Shown here: positions 52,904 to 62,698 of the stretch, piece after piece
Numbering within the stretch: position 1 is the first letter of the stretch
Layout of the letters: the number at the start of each line of letters is the position of its first letter
The notes under the pieces: model-generated
Database searches by the model: none
What the model was told of the DNA's origin: nothing
The model's input: the letters and a program-made list of their open reading frames with translations, nothing else
DNA from: Roseateles sp. SL47
GTDB taxonomy: Bacteria > Pseudomonadota > Gammaproteobacteria > Burkholderiales > Burkholderiaceae_C
Reading direction: 5' to 3'
Assembly (NCBI RefSeq): GCF_026625885.1
Contig: NZ_CP113068.1
Coordinates: 2,604,001-2,668,000 of the forward strand
Length of the DNA: 64,000 bases
Position numbers and translations under genes: made by a program

Positions 52904-53893
52904 ATGACGAGAGCGAGCCAGGACGATGACCCGGCGCCGATTGTAGAGTCGGTGCTGCCGGCCCCCGGCCTAGCGGCCGAGGAGCTGGCGGCATGGCTAC
53001 GCACGCCACCGGGGCAGTATCTGTTGGGGTGGGAGCAGTCGTTCATCGATACGGCGGTGGTGGATCTGTTTGGTTTCCATGCGGTCCAGCTCGGGTTACC
53101 CCAGCTGGAGGGGCTCAGGGCCAACCGCATGCCTCACCGCTGGCTGGCCATGGACCACCCGTGGGTGCCAGCCCCGGCCATGAGTGCGGGCCCAGCGGTT
53201 TCCGACATCCGCACCATGCCATTGAATGTGCAGGCCGAGCCTCGCCCGCTGCCCAAACAGGATGCGGTGGCCTTGTTCTGTGAGTTCGACGCGCTGCCAT
53301 TTGAAGCCAATAGCCTCGATCTGGTTGTACTTCCTCATACTTTGGAGCTGACCGGCGCGCCGCACCGCTGTCTGCGCGAGGTGGAGCGAGTCCTGCGGCC
53401 GGAAGGGCGGGTGGTGATCCTGGGCTTGAATCCGGCCAGCCTGTGGGCGCTGAGGCAGAATCTGGCCCGGGTCAACGGTCGGATGTTTCACCGGCATCCT
53501 GCAGCGGATGCCCAGCCGCCGCGCCTCTTCCTGCCGGATGAAGGCGAGTACATCGGCTACTGGCGCCTCCGGGACTGGCTGCGTCTTTTGTCTTTTGACG
53601 TGGAACGTGCGGCTTTTGGTTGCTATCGGCCGCCATTGTTCAGCCAGGCCTGGCTGGACCGCTGGCAGTGGATCGAAAAGCCCGGCAGCAAGTGGTGGAC
53701 GGTGCTGGGCGCGTTGTATGGTGTGGTGGCGGTCAAGCGCGTCCATGGCATGCGGCTGGTGGGCCTGGCTCGCAAGAAAACCCGGGGCGCCAAGGCGGCG
53801 CCGGCCGTGGCATTGAATCAGCAACCGCATCGCCGGTCCCCATTGGCCGGCCCTGCGGCCGGGCATGGAGCGGGTGGTCCGCCGAGGCCCTAG
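52904..53893 (+). CDS. Class I SAM-dependent methyltransferase
   Basis: A 329-residue protein. The Rossmann part is partly degenerate but shows ALFCEFDALPFEANSLDLVVLPHTLELTGAPHRCLREVERVLRPEGRVVILGLNP (motifs LPFEANSLDLVVLPH and VERVLRPEGRVVILGLN). This family usually lies divergent to gloB and before rnhA in betaproteobacteria, as here; the substrate is unknown. The C-terminal 40 residues are basic and disordered. The start at 52904 lies only 12 bp from the gloB start, so the promoters of the pair must overlap the opposite coding regions. Confidence 0.85.
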   Translation: MTRASQDDDPAPIVESVLPAPGLAAEELAAWLRTPPGQYLLGWEQSFIDTAVVDLFGFHAVQLGLPQLEGLRANRMPHRWLAMDHPWVPAPAMSAGPAVSDIRTMPLNVQAEPRPLPKQDAVALFCEFDALPFEANSLDLVVLPHTLELTGAPHRCLREVERVLRPEGRVVILGLNPASLWALRQNLARVNGRMFHRHPAADAQPPRLFLPDEGEYIGYWRLRDWLRLLSFDVERAAFGCYRPPLFSQAWLDRWQWIEKPGSKWWTVLGALYGVVAVKRVHGMRLVGLARKKTRGAKAAPAVALNQQPHRRSPLAGPAAGHGAGGPPRP

Positions 53894-53932
53894 CCGCCCT
53901 GCGGCATTTTTGAAGCACAGAATCAGAACATC

Positions 53933-54409
53933 ATGACCGAAGTATCCGCACCGGCGGCCCCCCGCATCAGCAAACCGAGCGTCGTCATTTATACCGACGG
54001 TGCCTGCAAGGGCAACCCAGGGCCCGGGGGCTGGGGCGCATGGCTCAGCAGTGGCGGCCACGAAAAGGAACTGTGCGGTGGCGAGGCCAACACCACCAAC
54101 AACCGCATGGAGCTGACCGCCGTGATAGAGGCGCTGACCTCCCTCAAGCGCAGCTGCAACATCGTCATCTACACGGACAGCGAATATGTCCGCAAAGGCA
54201 TGACCGAATGGATCAGTGGCTGGCAGCGCCGGGGCTGGAAGACAGCGGACGGCAAGCCGGTCAAAAATGCCGAGCTCTGGCAGCGGCTGGACGCGTTGCG
54301 CAAGCTGCACCAGGTGGAATGGCGCTGGGTGAAGGGTCATGCAGGAGACCCGGGCAATGAACGTGCGGATGCCCTGGCCAACAAGGGCGTGACGATGGCA
54401 GGACGCTGA
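53933..54409 (+). CDS. rnhA: Ribonuclease HI
   Basis: A 158-residue nuclease that removes RNA from RNA-DNA hybrids. The DEDD active site is visible: [18 protein letters not shown] (Asp), [15 protein letters not shown] (Glu), [19 protein letters not shown] (Asp) and [17 protein letters not shown] (His and Asp). Slightly extended at the N-terminus. Followed after one base by the dCMP deaminase gene. Confidence 0.97.
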   Translation: MTEVSAPAAPRISKPSVVIYTDGACKGNPGPGGWGAWLSSGGHEKELCGGEANTTNNRMELTAVIEALTSLKRSCNIVIYTDSEYVRKGMTEWISGWQRRGWKTADGKPVKNAELWQRLDALRKLHQVEWRWVKGHAGDPGNERADALANKGVTMAGR

Positions 54410-54410
54410 G

Positions 54411-54932
54411 ATGGACAACCAACCGCTGATCGACTGGCACTCCATGTTCATGGGGGTGGCCCTGCTGGCCAGCGCCCGCTCCAAGGACAGCCGCAAGCGC
54501 AACGGCGCCTGCATTGCGAGCGCGGACTACAAGATCGTCGGTGTGGGCTACAACGGCCTGCCGCGGGGATGTGACGACAACGACCCCACCTACTGGTCCG
54601 ACGACGACAATGACCCGCTGCACTCCCGGCACAGCTACATCGTGCATGCCGAGGTCAATGCCATCCTCAACTGCGTGGTGCTGCCACTGACGGGCAGCAC
54701 CATCTACACCACCCAGTACCCGTGCCCGCGTTGCGTGCAGTCCATCATTCAGGTGGGCATCCAGCGGGTGGTGTACCTGGAGAAGAAAAGCCACCAGGTG
54801 GCCTTGAATGAAGCATCGGCCAAGATGCTGCGGGATGCCGGTATCGACGTGCAGGCGCTGCAGGAGATGGAGTTGCGGGCGGGGACCTGGTGCCAGGAGC
54901 TGTCGACCTTCATCGCCAAGCCAGGGCGCTGA
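54411..54932 (+). CDS. dCMP deaminase family protein
   Basis: A 173-residue zinc deaminase that probably converts dCMP to dUMP. Zinc site: HAEVNAILN (His and catalytic Glu) and TQYPCPRCVQSIIQVG (two Cys). The N-terminus DWHSMFMGVALLASARSKDSRK and CIASADYKIVGVGYNGLPRGCDDN fit the dCMP deaminase branch rather than cytidine deaminase. It begins one base after the rnhA stop, so co-transcription with rnhA is likely. Confidence 0.88.
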   Translation: MDNQPLIDWHSMFMGVALLASARSKDSRKRNGACIASADYKIVGVGYNGLPRGCDDNDPTYWSDDDNDPLHSRHSYIVHAEVNAILNCVVLPLTGSTIYTTQYPCPRCVQSIIQVGIQRVVYLEKKSHQVALNEASAKMLRDAGIDVQALQEMELRAGTWCQELSTFIAKPGR

Positions 54933-55137
54933 AACGCTGCATCAGGGGCGCTCCGGCGCTCCGCCCCTCAGCCCCTCAGCCGCTCCGCCCCTCGGGCGCT
55001 CCGCCTGTTGACACGGCGGATGTGCCCGCCTCCGAAGCCGGAAACTGGCGGGTTTTCCGGCTGCTTTTCCGGCTCAAGTTTCGTCCGGTGGCGGCGCATC
55101 ATGGCGGCCAGAACCTCCTGCTTCACCGAGGCCAGCC
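54933..55137. other. Non-coding stretch with GCTCCG-rich direct repeats
   Basis: Positions about 54948-55010 contain repeated GGCGCTCCG and CCCCTCAG words (for example GCTCCGCCCCTC twice). No hairpin with a T-run and no gene was seen. The start of the next gene has a GAGG Shine-Dalgarno. Confidence 0.4.
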
Positions 55138-55443
55138 ATGCACATCAACGTCATCCCGTCGAATCTCCTGCCCGAAACCGCCCAGGTCCCCTGGGGGCTG
55201 GTGCCGGATCTCGGCCTGAGCGTGGCAGGGCCTGCCGGCATGGACGACCTCTGGCGGCTGGGGGACCTGATGGTCAGCCAGGGCATGAAGCTGCAGGCCA
55301 CCCGCATGGTCTACGACCGCCCCTATGCCCTGGAGCGCCTGGCCTGCGCTTACACCAAGGGCGACGACACCTTGCGCGCTCTGGCGCAAGACATTTTCGA
55401 CACCTTCCAGCGCCGCGGCGAGTGGATGGGTCTGGCGCACTGA
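55138..55443 (+). CDS. Small protein of unknown function
   Basis: A 101-residue soluble protein, MHINVIPSNLLPETAQVPWG at the start, with no motif I recognise. GAGG seven bases upstream of the ATG and ordinary codon use support it as a gene. The length and helical C-terminal half (LAQDIFDTFQRRGEWMGL) suggest a small folded protein. It lies between the dCMP deaminase and the TPR membrane gene on the same strand. Confidence 0.6.
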   Translation: MHINVIPSNLLPETAQVPWGLVPDLGLSVAGPAGMDDLWRLGDLMVSQGMKLQATRMVYDRPYALERLACAYTKGDDTLRALAQDIFDTFQRRGEWMGLAH

Positions 55444-55646
55444 CAGGCGCCGATCGACGCACATCGGCGCGTAACGGACGCACATCGCGGCGCGCACCGA
55501 TCTTCTCCTGACTGTTGCTTTCAGCGCCCTCCTGGCATTTGCCCGGAGGGTGTCTGTCATGGCGATTCCGCGACAATTGCGGCTCGGGAGAGGCACTCGT
55601 CCTCAGATCCAAATATCAATACTCAACCGTGACTCGGGAGGCGACG

Positions 55647-56393
55647 ATGCCATTCGTCGGGCTTGGATTTCATATTCTGTTGGCACTGTTCTGTGCCGTT
55701 CACGTGGTGCGCAATGGTCAGCAGCTGTATTGGTTGATCATTCTGTTTTCGTTCCCGCTGCTGGGCAGCCTGGTCTATCTGTTTGTGATCATCCTGCCGC
55801 ATTCCCGGCTGGAGCACGGCGCCCGCAAGGTGGTCCGTTCCGCCGCGCGCGCAGTCGACCCGGGCCGGGAGTTGCGCGAGGCCCAGGCTGCTTTTGATGA
55901 CACCCCGACGGCCCAGAACCAGATGCGCCTGGCCGCAGCTCTGCTGGACGCTGGTGATGCCACCCAGGCGGCCGAACGCTATCAAGCCTGCCTGCAAGGT
56001 CCGTTTGCCAAGGACCTGGAAATTCGCCTGGGTGCGGCTCGGGCCTTCCTGGAAGCTGGCAATGCAGGCAAAGCGCTGGACCATGTGCGCAGCATCCGCG
56101 CTGAGCAGCCCAACTTCCGGGCCGAGGCGGTGGCGCTGGTGACCGCGCGCAGTCTGGCCGCATTGGGCCAGGGCGTTGAGGCGCGGGCTGAATTCGAGTC
56201 GGCCAGTGAGCGCTTCGGCAGCGTCGAGGTGTGGGCGGAATATGCGATCTGGGCGCTGCAAACCGGGGATCAGGCCACGGCCGAGCCGTTGTTGGCCCGC
56301 ATCGACAAGCTCAGCGCCAAGTGGAACAAGCTGACGCGGCAACTGAATGAGCCGGTCATGCGCCGGCTGCGGGCGGCGCGCAAGGCCGGTTGA
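55647..56393 (+). CDS. Membrane protein with PLDc_N segment and TPR-like repeats
   Basis: A 248-residue protein. Residues 1-50 hold two membrane segments (LGFHILLALFCAVHVV and LYWLIILFSFPLLGSLVYLFVIILP) of the type found at the N-terminus of cardiolipin synthases; residues 75-245 are helical repeats resembling tetratricopeptides (RLAAALLDAGDATQAAERYQ, GAARAFLEAGNAGKALDHV). GGGAGG five bases upstream fixes the ATG at 55647. Probably a membrane-anchored scaffold; role unknown. Confidence 0.75.
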   Translation: MPFVGLGFHILLALFCAVHVVRNGQQLYWLIILFSFPLLGSLVYLFVIILPHSRLEHGARKVVRSAARAVDPGRELREAQAAFDDTPTAQNQMRLAAALLDAGDATQAAERYQACLQGPFAKDLEIRLGAARAFLEAGNAGKALDHVRSIRAEQPNFRAEAVALVTARSLAALGQGVEARAEFESASERFGSVEVWAEYAIWALQTGDQATAEPLLARIDKLSAKWNKLTRQLNEPVMRRLRAARKAG

Positions 56394-56454
56394 TCCGCCC
56401 TGGGGGGCGCCAGGCGTGCGCCTGGGGCCCGCCTGCGCTCGATCCGAGCAGAAA

Positions 56455-56718
56455 TCAGAGAGCGGTCAGCCAGTCACACCGCAGGCGACCCTGCCGGTGC
56501 AGGCGGCGGCGTCCGCCGGTGTAGACCATCGGCAGCACCCAGGCGGCGAAACACAGCGGCAGGGCCATCCAGGCCTTGATCAGCAGCACCCCGGGCACGC
56601 CCATGAAGCCCAGCATCCACAGCGTCAGCACCCCATTCCATACCGCCAGTTCCACCGGATGGCGGGCGCTGTGCATGACCATCCAGCGCTTGACTTGACT
56701 GAGCTGTTGAAGGGTCAT
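56455..56718 (-). CDS. 2TM-domain small membrane protein
   Basis: An 87-residue protein beginning MTLQQLSQVKRWMVMHSARH with two membrane segments (GVLTLWMLGFMGVPGVLL and MALPLCFAAWVLPMVYTGG). The RWMVMHSARHPVE-x-x-VW pattern is seen in small uncharacterised betaproteobacterial proteins. AGGAG six bases upstream supports the ATG at 56718. Function unknown. Confidence 0.65.
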   Translation of the reverse strand: MTLQQLSQVKRWMVMHSARHPVELAVWNGVLTLWMLGFMGVPGVLLIKAWMALPLCFAAWVLPMVYTGGRRRLHRQGRLRCDWLTAL

Positions 56719-57092
56719 GGCGGGCTCCTGGACGGACAAAAAAGCTGAAAAAGGGTGAGGGCAGCAAGCTGCTCAAAGGGCAGAACAACACCTGCAGCGA
56801 GGGGAAGGCAACGGTCAGCGAAGGTTGGCCGAGGGACCGGCACATGCCTGCGAGGGCGTCTTTACGATGGCCGAAAGGACGCCGCATCCGAATGCAAGTC
56901 CCGCGCCATGCGCAGCGTGCGGATTGTAAGTTTGCTGTCAGTACAAGGGAATTCCCTGATTCGTGAAGGGCTTGGCACTGCGCGCCCGCCGCCCCCGTTG
57001 TTCGGGGGGGTGTCCAACCGCACGGGTCAGGGGGGCCCGGCTCGTGTAAGGTTGCGCCCTTCCCAAAATCCGTAAGGACAGGAGTCCTGCTC
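56719..57092. promoter_or_regulatory. 374-bp gap upstream of the S46 peptidase
   Basis: Gene-free. It contains one notable element, the perfect 12-bp palindrome AGGGAATTCCCT at 56946-56957, about 135 bp before the peptidase start. The rest shows no supported promoter or RNA. Confidence 0.4.
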
Positions 57093-59249
57093 ATGAAACG
57101 TTTGATGTGGGCCGCGCTGGCCCTGGGGGCGATCTCCGCCCAGGCCCATGAAGGCATGTGGATGCCGCAGCAGCTGCCGCAGGTGGCCAAGGATCTGAAG
57201 GCCACCGGTCTGGCCATCGATCCGGCGCGTCTCTCGCAGCCGCTGGGCGACCCCATGGGGGCGGTGGTCAGCCTGGGCGGGTGCACCGCGTCGTTCGTGT
57301 CGCCGCAGGGTCTGGTGGTGACCAACCACCATTGCGCCTACGGCAGCATCCAGTTCAACTCCACCCCCGAGCGTGATCTGCTGAAGAACGGTTTCCTGGC
57401 GCCGACGCTCAAGGACGAGTTGCCGGCCGCGCCGGGCAGCCGTGTGCTGGTGACGGTGGCCCTGACGGACGTCACCAACCGTGTGATCGATGCCAAGACG
57501 GCCGCCCTCAAGGGCAAGGCCCGGGTGGACGCGATCGAGAAGAATGAAAAGGCCCTGGTCGCCGAATGCGAAAAGGACGCTGGCCACCGCTGCAACGTCT
57601 ATGCGTTCTACGGCAGCCTGCAGTTCCAGCTGATCAAGCAGCTGGAAATCCGCGACGTGCGTCTGGTGCATGCTCCGGCGCAGGGGGTGGGGCTGTTTGG
57701 TGGCGACACCGACAACTGGATGTGGCCGCGCCACACCGGTGACTACAGCTTCTACCGCGCCTATGTGGGCCCGGACGGCAAACCGGCGGATTTCAGCCCC
57801 AACAACAAGCCGTATGCGCCGAAGAACTTCCTGAAGCTGGCCAGCTCGCCGCTGAACGAGCGTGACTTCGTGATGGTGGCGGGTTACCCCGGCCGGACCA
57901 ACCGTCACCGCCTGGCCTCCGAAGTGGACTTCGCCTTTGGGTGGGAAATGCCCAACCGCGTGAAGGCCATGGGCGAGCAACTGGCCACCATCCGTGAAGC
58001 GACCGCAGGCCGCCGGGATGCCGAGATCAAGCTGGCCAACACCGTGGCCGGCGTGGGCAACTACTACAAGAACTACCAGGGCCAACTGGCCAGCTATGCC
58101 GACGCCGGCATCCTGCCGCACAAGCAGGCCGCTTACGCGGAGCTCAAGGCCTGGGTGAATGGTGATGCCAAGCGACGCGAGCTGTATGGTGCCTCCCTGG
58201 CGGAGGTGGACCGTCTGCTGGCTGAGCGTCAGGCCATCACCCGTCGCGAGTTCCTGCTGAACTATGCAACGCCCAACCTGCTGAATCAGGCCCGTGATCT
58301 GTATGAGCAGGCCCTGCAGACGCAGAAGCCGGATGCCGACCGCAAGTCGGGTTATCAGGACCGCGACCAACTGCGTCGTCGCCAGGCCCTGGATGCGGCC
58401 GAGCGCCGCTTTGATGCGGTCACCGACAAGAAGGTGGTGAGCCACTTCCTGGTGCAGTATCTGTCGCAACCGGCGGACCAGCTCAATGCGGCCTTCCTGT
58501 CGGCGCTGGGTCTGCGCCAGGGCATGGATGCTGCGGCCGTGAACGCTCGCGTGGATGAGCTGTATGCCGGCTCCAAGCTGGCCGATGCCGGTGGCCGTCA
58601 GGCCTGGCTGGGTCGCTCGCCTGCCGACTTCGAAGCCAGCACCGACGTGATGGTCAAGGCCGCTGTGGCGCTGCATGCCGACGACGAAGCCCGTGAGGAC
58701 CGTGACAAGGAACTGGCCGGTCGCATCCAGGAGGCCTATGCCGGCACCATGCGCGCGCTGATCGCTTTTGAAGGCAGCCGTGGCCGTGCCGTCTATCCGG
58801 ACGCCAACAGCACCCTGCGCGTGAGCTTCGGCCAGGTGCTGGGCCGCAACCCGGGCACCGACGGCACCACCTGGACGGCCTTCACCACGCTGCGCGGCAT
58901 CGTGGCCAAGCACACCGGCACGGGCGAGTTCAATGCGCCGGCCGAGCAACTGGCTGCGATCAAGGCACGCAACTTCGACAAGTACGGCGTGAAGGCGCTG
59001 GACTCGGTGCCGGTGAACTTCCTGGCGACGCTGGACACCACGGGCGGAAACAGCGGCTCGCCGGTGCTCAACAGCAAGGGCGAGCTGGTGGGGCTGCTGT
59101 TTGACGGCACGCTGGATGCGCTGATTTCCGACTGGGAGTTCAACGACAAGACCACGCGCAGCATCTGCCTGGATGCCCGCTACATGCTGTGGCAGATGAA
59201 GGTGGTGGACAAAGCTGACCGCCTGCTGAAGGAAATGAACGCGCTGTAA
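57093..59249 (+). CDS. S46 family dipeptidyl-peptidase (DPP7/DPP11-like)
   Basis: A 718-residue secreted serine exopeptidase that removes dipeptides from N-termini. Signal peptide residues 1-18 (ending ISAQAHEGMWMP). The chymotrypsin-like triad of family S46 is visible: His in VVTNHHCAYGSIQ, Asp in GGDTDNWMWPRHTGDYS and Ser in DTTGGNSGSPVLNS near residue 654. The specificity residue cannot be assigned safely. Useful for peptide feeding in the periplasm. Followed by a strong terminator. Confidence 0.94.
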   Translation: MKRLMWAALALGAISAQAHEGMWMPQQLPQVAKDLKATGLAIDPARLSQPLGDPMGAVVSLGGCTASFVSPQGLVVTNHHCAYGSIQFNSTPERDLLKNGFLAPTLKDELPAAPGSRVLVTVALTDVTNRVIDAKTAALKGKARVDAIEKNEKALVAECEKDAGHRCNVYAFYGSLQFQLIKQLEIRDVRLVHAPAQGVGLFGGDTDNWMWPRHTGDYSFYRAYVGPDGKPADFSPNNKPYAPKNFLKLASSPLNERDFVMVAGYPGRTNRHRLASEVDFAFGWEMPNRVKAMGEQLATIREATAGRRDAEIKLANTVAGVGNYYKNYQGQLASYADAGILPHKQAAYAELKAWVNGDAKRRELYGASLAEVDRLLAERQAITRREFLLNYATPNLLNQARDLYEQALQTQKPDADRKSGYQDRDQLRRRQALDAAERRFDAVTDKKVVSHFLVQYLSQPADQLNAAFLSALGLRQGMDAAAVNARVDELYAGSKLADAGGRQAWLGRSPADFEASTDVMVKAAVALHADDEAREDRDKELAGRIQEAYAGTMRALIAFEGSRGRAVYPDANSTLRVSFGQVLGRNPGTDGTTWTAFTTLRGIVAKHTGTGEFNAPAEQLAAIKARNFDKYGVKALDSVPVNFLATLDTTGGNSGSPVLNSKGELVGLLFDGTLDALISDWEFNDKTTRSICLDARYMLWQMKVVDKADRLLKEMNAL

Positions 59250-59270
59250 GCGTTTGACGCCAGACAAAAG

Positions 59271-59304
59271 CCCCGCGATGGCCGTTGCCGTCGCGGGGCT
59301 TTTT
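59271..59304. terminator. Bidirectional terminator after the S46 peptidase
   Basis: GCCCCGCGA (59271-59279) and TCGCGGGGC (59291-59299), followed by five T residues; four A residues precede it, so it can also act on the convergent minus-strand gene. Confidence 0.88.
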
Positions 59305-59365
59305 GCTGGGTGAAGCGCAGCGCTTGAAGCGCGGAGCGGCCGGAGGGGCTGAGCCGCTGAGCCGA

Positions 59366-60517
59366 TTATTGCGGGAACGTGCCCGGCAGCAGGATGCTCC
59401 GGTCCACTGCCTGGAGCTGGCGGTGACCGCAGAACGCCATGGTCAGGTCCAGCTCGCGGTGGATGATCTCCAGCGCCTTGGCCACGCCCGGGCGGCCCAT
59501 GGCGCCGAGCCCATACAGGAACGCCCGGCCGATGTAGGTGCCTCGCGCGCCCAGGGCCCAGGCCTTGAGCACATCCTGGCCGGAGCGGATGCCGCCGTCC
59601 AGATGCACCTCGATCTGGTCTCCGACCGCTTCCACAATGCGCGGCAGCGCGCGGATGCTGGATTCAGCGCCGTCCAGCTGACGGCCGCCATGGTTGCTGA
59701 CGATCAGCGCATCCGCACCGCTGCGGGCTGCCAGCTTGGCATCCTCTTCATCAATGATGCCCTTGATGATCAGCTTGCCGCCCCAGCGCTCGCGGATCCA
59801 CTGCACGTCGTCCCAGCTGAGTTGCGGGTCGAATTGCCGGGCGGTCCACTCGGACAGGGAGCCCATGTCCCCCACGCCTTTCACATGGCCCACGATGTTG
59901 CCGAACTGACGCCGTGACGTGCCCAGCATGCCCATGCACCAGCGCGGTTTGGTGGCCATGTTGACCAGGTTGGCCAGGGTGAGCTTGGGCGGGGCGGACA
60001 GGCCGTTGCGCAGGTCTTTATGGCGCTGGCCCAGGATCTGCAGGTCCAGCGTCAGCACCAGGGCGCCGCAGCGCGCTGCCTTGGCCCGGTCGATCAGGCT
60101 GTTGATGAAGCCCCGGTCGCGCATCACATAGAGCTGGAACCAGAACGGCGCCTTGGTGTGGGCGGCCACGTCTTCAATCGAGCAGATGCTCATGGTGGAG
60201 AGCGTGAACGGTACGCCGAATTCCTCTGCCGCCTGCGCGGCCAGGATTTCGCCGTCCGCATGCTGCATGCCGGTCAGCCCGGTCGGGGCCAGCGCCACCG
60301 GCATCGTCACCGGGCGGCCGATCATCTCGGCGGCGGTGCTGCGGTTCTCCATGTTTACGGCCACCCGCTGGCGCAGCTTGATGGACTGGAAGTCGGACTC
60401 GTTGGCGCGGTAGGTGCTTTCGGTCCAGGAGCCGGAGTCGGCGTAGTCGTAGAACATCCGGGGCACACGCCGCTGGGCCAGGACACGCAGGTCTTCGATG
60501 CAGGTAATGACGCTCAT
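59366..60517 (-). CDS. lldD: FMN-dependent alpha-hydroxy-acid dehydrogenase (L-lactate type)
   Basis: A 383-residue TIM-barrel flavoenzyme that oxidises an L-2-hydroxy acid, most likely L-lactate, to the keto acid. Typical sequence: [15 protein letters not shown] at the start, [40 protein letters not shown], the active-site [10 protein letters not shown] with His and Arg, and [20 protein letters not shown] for FMN binding. Membrane-linked electron transfer is usual for LldD. It stands alone, divergent from the DUF454 gene. Confidence 0.9.
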   Translation of the reverse strand: MSVITCIEDLRVLAQRRVPRMFYDYADSGSWTESTYRANESDFQSIKLRQRVAVNMENRSTAAEMIGRPVTMPVALAPTGLTGMQHADGEILAAQAAEEFGVPFTLSTMSICSIEDVAAHTKAPFWFQLYVMRDRGFINSLIDRAKAARCGALVLTLDLQILGQRHKDLRNGLSAPPKLTLANLVNMATKPRWCMGMLGTSRRQFGNIVGHVKGVGDMGSLSEWTARQFDPQLSWDDVQWIRERWGGKLIIKGIIDEEDAKLAARSGADALIVSNHGGRQLDGAESSIRALPRIVEAVGDQIEVHLDGGIRSGQDVLKAWALGARGTYIGRAFLYGLGAMGRPGVAKALEIIHRELDLTMAFCGHRQLQAVDRSILLPGTFPQ

Positions 60518-60607
60518 GCGCCTGATGCTAGGCGTTTTGGCCGTAGCGGGGGAGGGGCGTTTGTAGGGGCCTTACGACAGCGCGCGCGGAGCGCTTACAG
60601 TCCGCCC

Positions 60608-61129
60608 ATGGTTTCACCGTCCCGCTCAGCGAACGACGCCCCCCCGTCGGGTCGCTCGCAACCCTCCTCGCTACAACACCGCCACCGCTGGCGGCGTTGG
60701 CCCTGGCTGCTGGGCGGCGCGGTCAGTCTGCTGCTGGGCGTGGTGGGGGTTGTGCTGCCGCTGTTGCCCACCACCCCGTTTGTTCTGCTGGCCGCGTTCT
60801 GCTTTGCCCGAGGCAGTGAACGGTGGGAGGCCTGGCTGCTGCAGCATCCCCGTTTCGGCCCGATGGTGCGACAGTGGCGGGCCTCGCGGGCCATTCCGCT
60901 CCGGGCCAAGCAGATGGCCTGGGGCATGATGGCGGTCAGCTCGCTGCTGTCGGCCTGGGTGATGCCGGTGCTGAAATGGGTGCCGGCGTTGTGCTGCCTG
61001 TGTGTCGGTCTTTGGATGTGGCGGCTGCCGACCGCGACGGCGGGGGCGGAGCCAGTGACGGGGGATGCCCCGGTGCCTGAGCAACCGGCGGATGCGCAGC
61101 ATGAGGACTCCCGCCAGACCGGTCCTTAG
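60608..61129 (+). CDS. DUF454 (YbaN-like) inner-membrane protein
   Basis: A 173-residue protein with a disordered N-terminal 30 residues, then the DUF454 core: [25 protein letters not shown] as first membrane hairpin, [25 protein letters not shown], and two further membrane segments. The [18 protein letters not shown] pattern is diagnostic. Role unknown. The ATG at 60608 lies 90 bp from the divergent lldD start. Confidence 0.88.
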   Translation: MVSPSRSANDAPPSGRSQPSSLQHRHRWRRWPWLLGGAVSLLLGVVGVVLPLLPTTPFVLLAAFCFARGSERWEAWLLQHPRFGPMVRQWRASRAIPLRAKQMAWGMMAVSSLLSAWVMPVLKWVPALCCLCVGLWMWRLPTATAGAEPVTGDAPVPEQPADAQHEDSRQTGP

Positions 61130-61219
61130 CAGGGGCGTGCTTGGTCCGGCGCTGCGGATGCGGTCTTCCACCTCCGGTCGGTCGGACTCCAGGGCTTCAA
61201 GCTCGGACGGGTCACCGCA

Positions 61220-62509
61220 TCAGTCAAACAGCGGCAAGGTCTGTGGCACCGGCGTTGCCGCACCCGCATGGGCCGCCCCACCCGCGCCGGACGTCCCCGC
61301 GCCAGGGCTGCCCACTCCCGTACCGCCTCGCTGGCCACGCCGCCCGGGCTCCACCGCCCCGGGTCGGCTCAGCTTGCCCACCCGCACGCCCAGCAGCCGC
61401 AGGCGCTGCGTCAGATCCACGCGCTTGAGGCATAGCCCGGCAGCGTGGCGAATCGCGGCTGCGTCCTGCACCGGGGCGTCCAGGGTCAGGTCTCGTGTCA
61501 CCGTGCGGAAGCCTTCAAATCGCAGCTTGATGCCGATGGTGCGCCCCTGGTAGCCCTTGCGTTGCAGGTCCGACGACAGCTGCTCACACAGCGCTGTGAA
61601 GATGCCCGACAGCTCCGCGCGGTCCCGTTTGGCATGCAGGTCGCGCTCGAAGGTGGTTTCCCGGCTGATGGACACCGGCTCGCTATGCGTCACCACCGGC
61701 CGGTCATCCAGCCCCCAGGCGGCCTGATGCAGCCAGACGCTGTAGCCGGGTCCGAAATGCTGCGCCAGCAGCTCCTGCGGGGCCTGTGCCAACTGCCCCA
61801 CCGTCTCGATGCCCAGCGCATTCAGCCGCGCACCGGCTTTGGGGCCGATGCCGTTGATGCGCCGCACCGGCAGGGGCCAGATGCGGGTGGGCAGGTCGTC
61901 CATGGTGAGCACGGTCAGGCCATCGGGCTTGTCCAGCTCCGAGGCGATCTTGGACAGCAGCTTGTTGGGCGTGACACCAATCGAGCAGGTCAGGCCGGTG
62001 ACGCTGAAGACCGAATTCTTGATGTCCCGGGCCAGCGACCGGACGCCGCCCAGCGGGTCATGGCCCACGGCGTCCCGCACGCCGGGCACGTCGGTCAGGT
62101 CGATGTAGATTTCATCGATGCCCCGGTCTTCCACCACCGGTGCCATCTCCCGCACCGCCGCCTTGAACAGGCGCGAATAGTGGCGGTAGGCCTCGAAGTC
62201 GGCGGGCAGCAGGATGGCCTGGGGGGCCAGCAGCGCCGCCTTCATCAGCCCCATGGCGGAAAACACGCCCAGAGCGCGGGCCGGATAGGTGGAGGTGGTC
62301 ACCACACCGCGGCCGGTGTAGTCCTGCAGCTTGAAGAACTCCCGCGTGCCGTCGGCCCGCAACTGCGGTGTGTGGGCGCGGCGGCCGCCCACCACCACCG
62401 GCAGGCCTTTGAGTTCCGGATAGCGCAGCAGTTCCACGGACGCGTAAAAGGCGTCCATGTCCAGGTGAGCGATCAGTCGATCCGGCAGCAATGGCGTGGA
62501 ATCAGCCAT
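61220..62509 (-). CDS. dinB: DNA polymerase IV (Y family)
   Basis: A 429-residue translesion polymerase. The Y-family catalytic motifs are present: LIAHLDMDAFYASVELLRYPELKGLPVVVGG (Asp pair DMD), RGIDEIYIDLTDVPG (Asp-Glu), SIGVTPNKLLSKIASELDKPDGL and the HhH region INGIGPKAGARLNALGI. The C-terminal little-finger domain follows and the last 60 residues are Gly/Arg/Pro-rich, ending ATPVPQTLPLFD, a likely beta-clamp-binding motif (QTLPLF). No LexA box was identified upstream. Confidence 0.93.
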   Translation of the reverse strand: MADSTPLLPDRLIAHLDMDAFYASVELLRYPELKGLPVVVGGRRAHTPQLRADGTREFFKLQDYTGRGVVTTSTYPARALGVFSAMGLMKAALLAPQAILLPADFEAYRHYSRLFKAAVREMAPVVEDRGIDEIYIDLTDVPGVRDAVGHDPLGGVRSLARDIKNSVFSVTGLTCSIGVTPNKLLSKIASELDKPDGLTVLTMDDLPTRIWPLPVRRINGIGPKAGARLNALGIETVGQLAQAPQELLAQHFGPGYSVWLHQAAWGLDDRPVVTHSEPVSISRETTFERDLHAKRDRAELSGIFTALCEQLSSDLQRKGYQGRTIGIKLRFEGFRTVTRDLTLDAPVQDAAAIRHAAGLCLKRVDLTQRLRLLGVRVGKLSRPGAVEPGRRGQRGGTGVGSPGAGTSGAGGAAHAGAATPVPQTLPLFD

Positions 62510-62640
62510 GCGGCATTGTGGCCGAGCGCGGGACCGGGCCTGTCAGCAGACCTCGGGCCACCGGAAGCGGCCCAGGCCGCGAAGGGGTTCTGGCCGTGAT
62601 GGCATGGATGGCCCTTGCGGACCTGGCCGCTACGGCAGTT

Positions 62641-62673
62641 ATGGCCCTTATGGCCCTTATGGCCCTTATGGCC
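62641..62673 (+). repeat. 9-bp tandem repeat upstream of dinB
   Basis: ATGGCCCTT three times plus ATGGCC. It lies in the 189-bp gap between the hemerythrin gene and dinB; no function is evident. Confidence 0.8.
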
Positions 62674-62698
62674 AGACTGCCGTTCCGGCCCGTGCCGC

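Noticed and set aside
57027..59267. Long open frame (over 700 codons) antisense to the S46 peptidase gene.
   Set aside because: It is a shadow of high-GC codon bias; the plus-strand frame has a signal peptide, catalytic triad, start and terminator.
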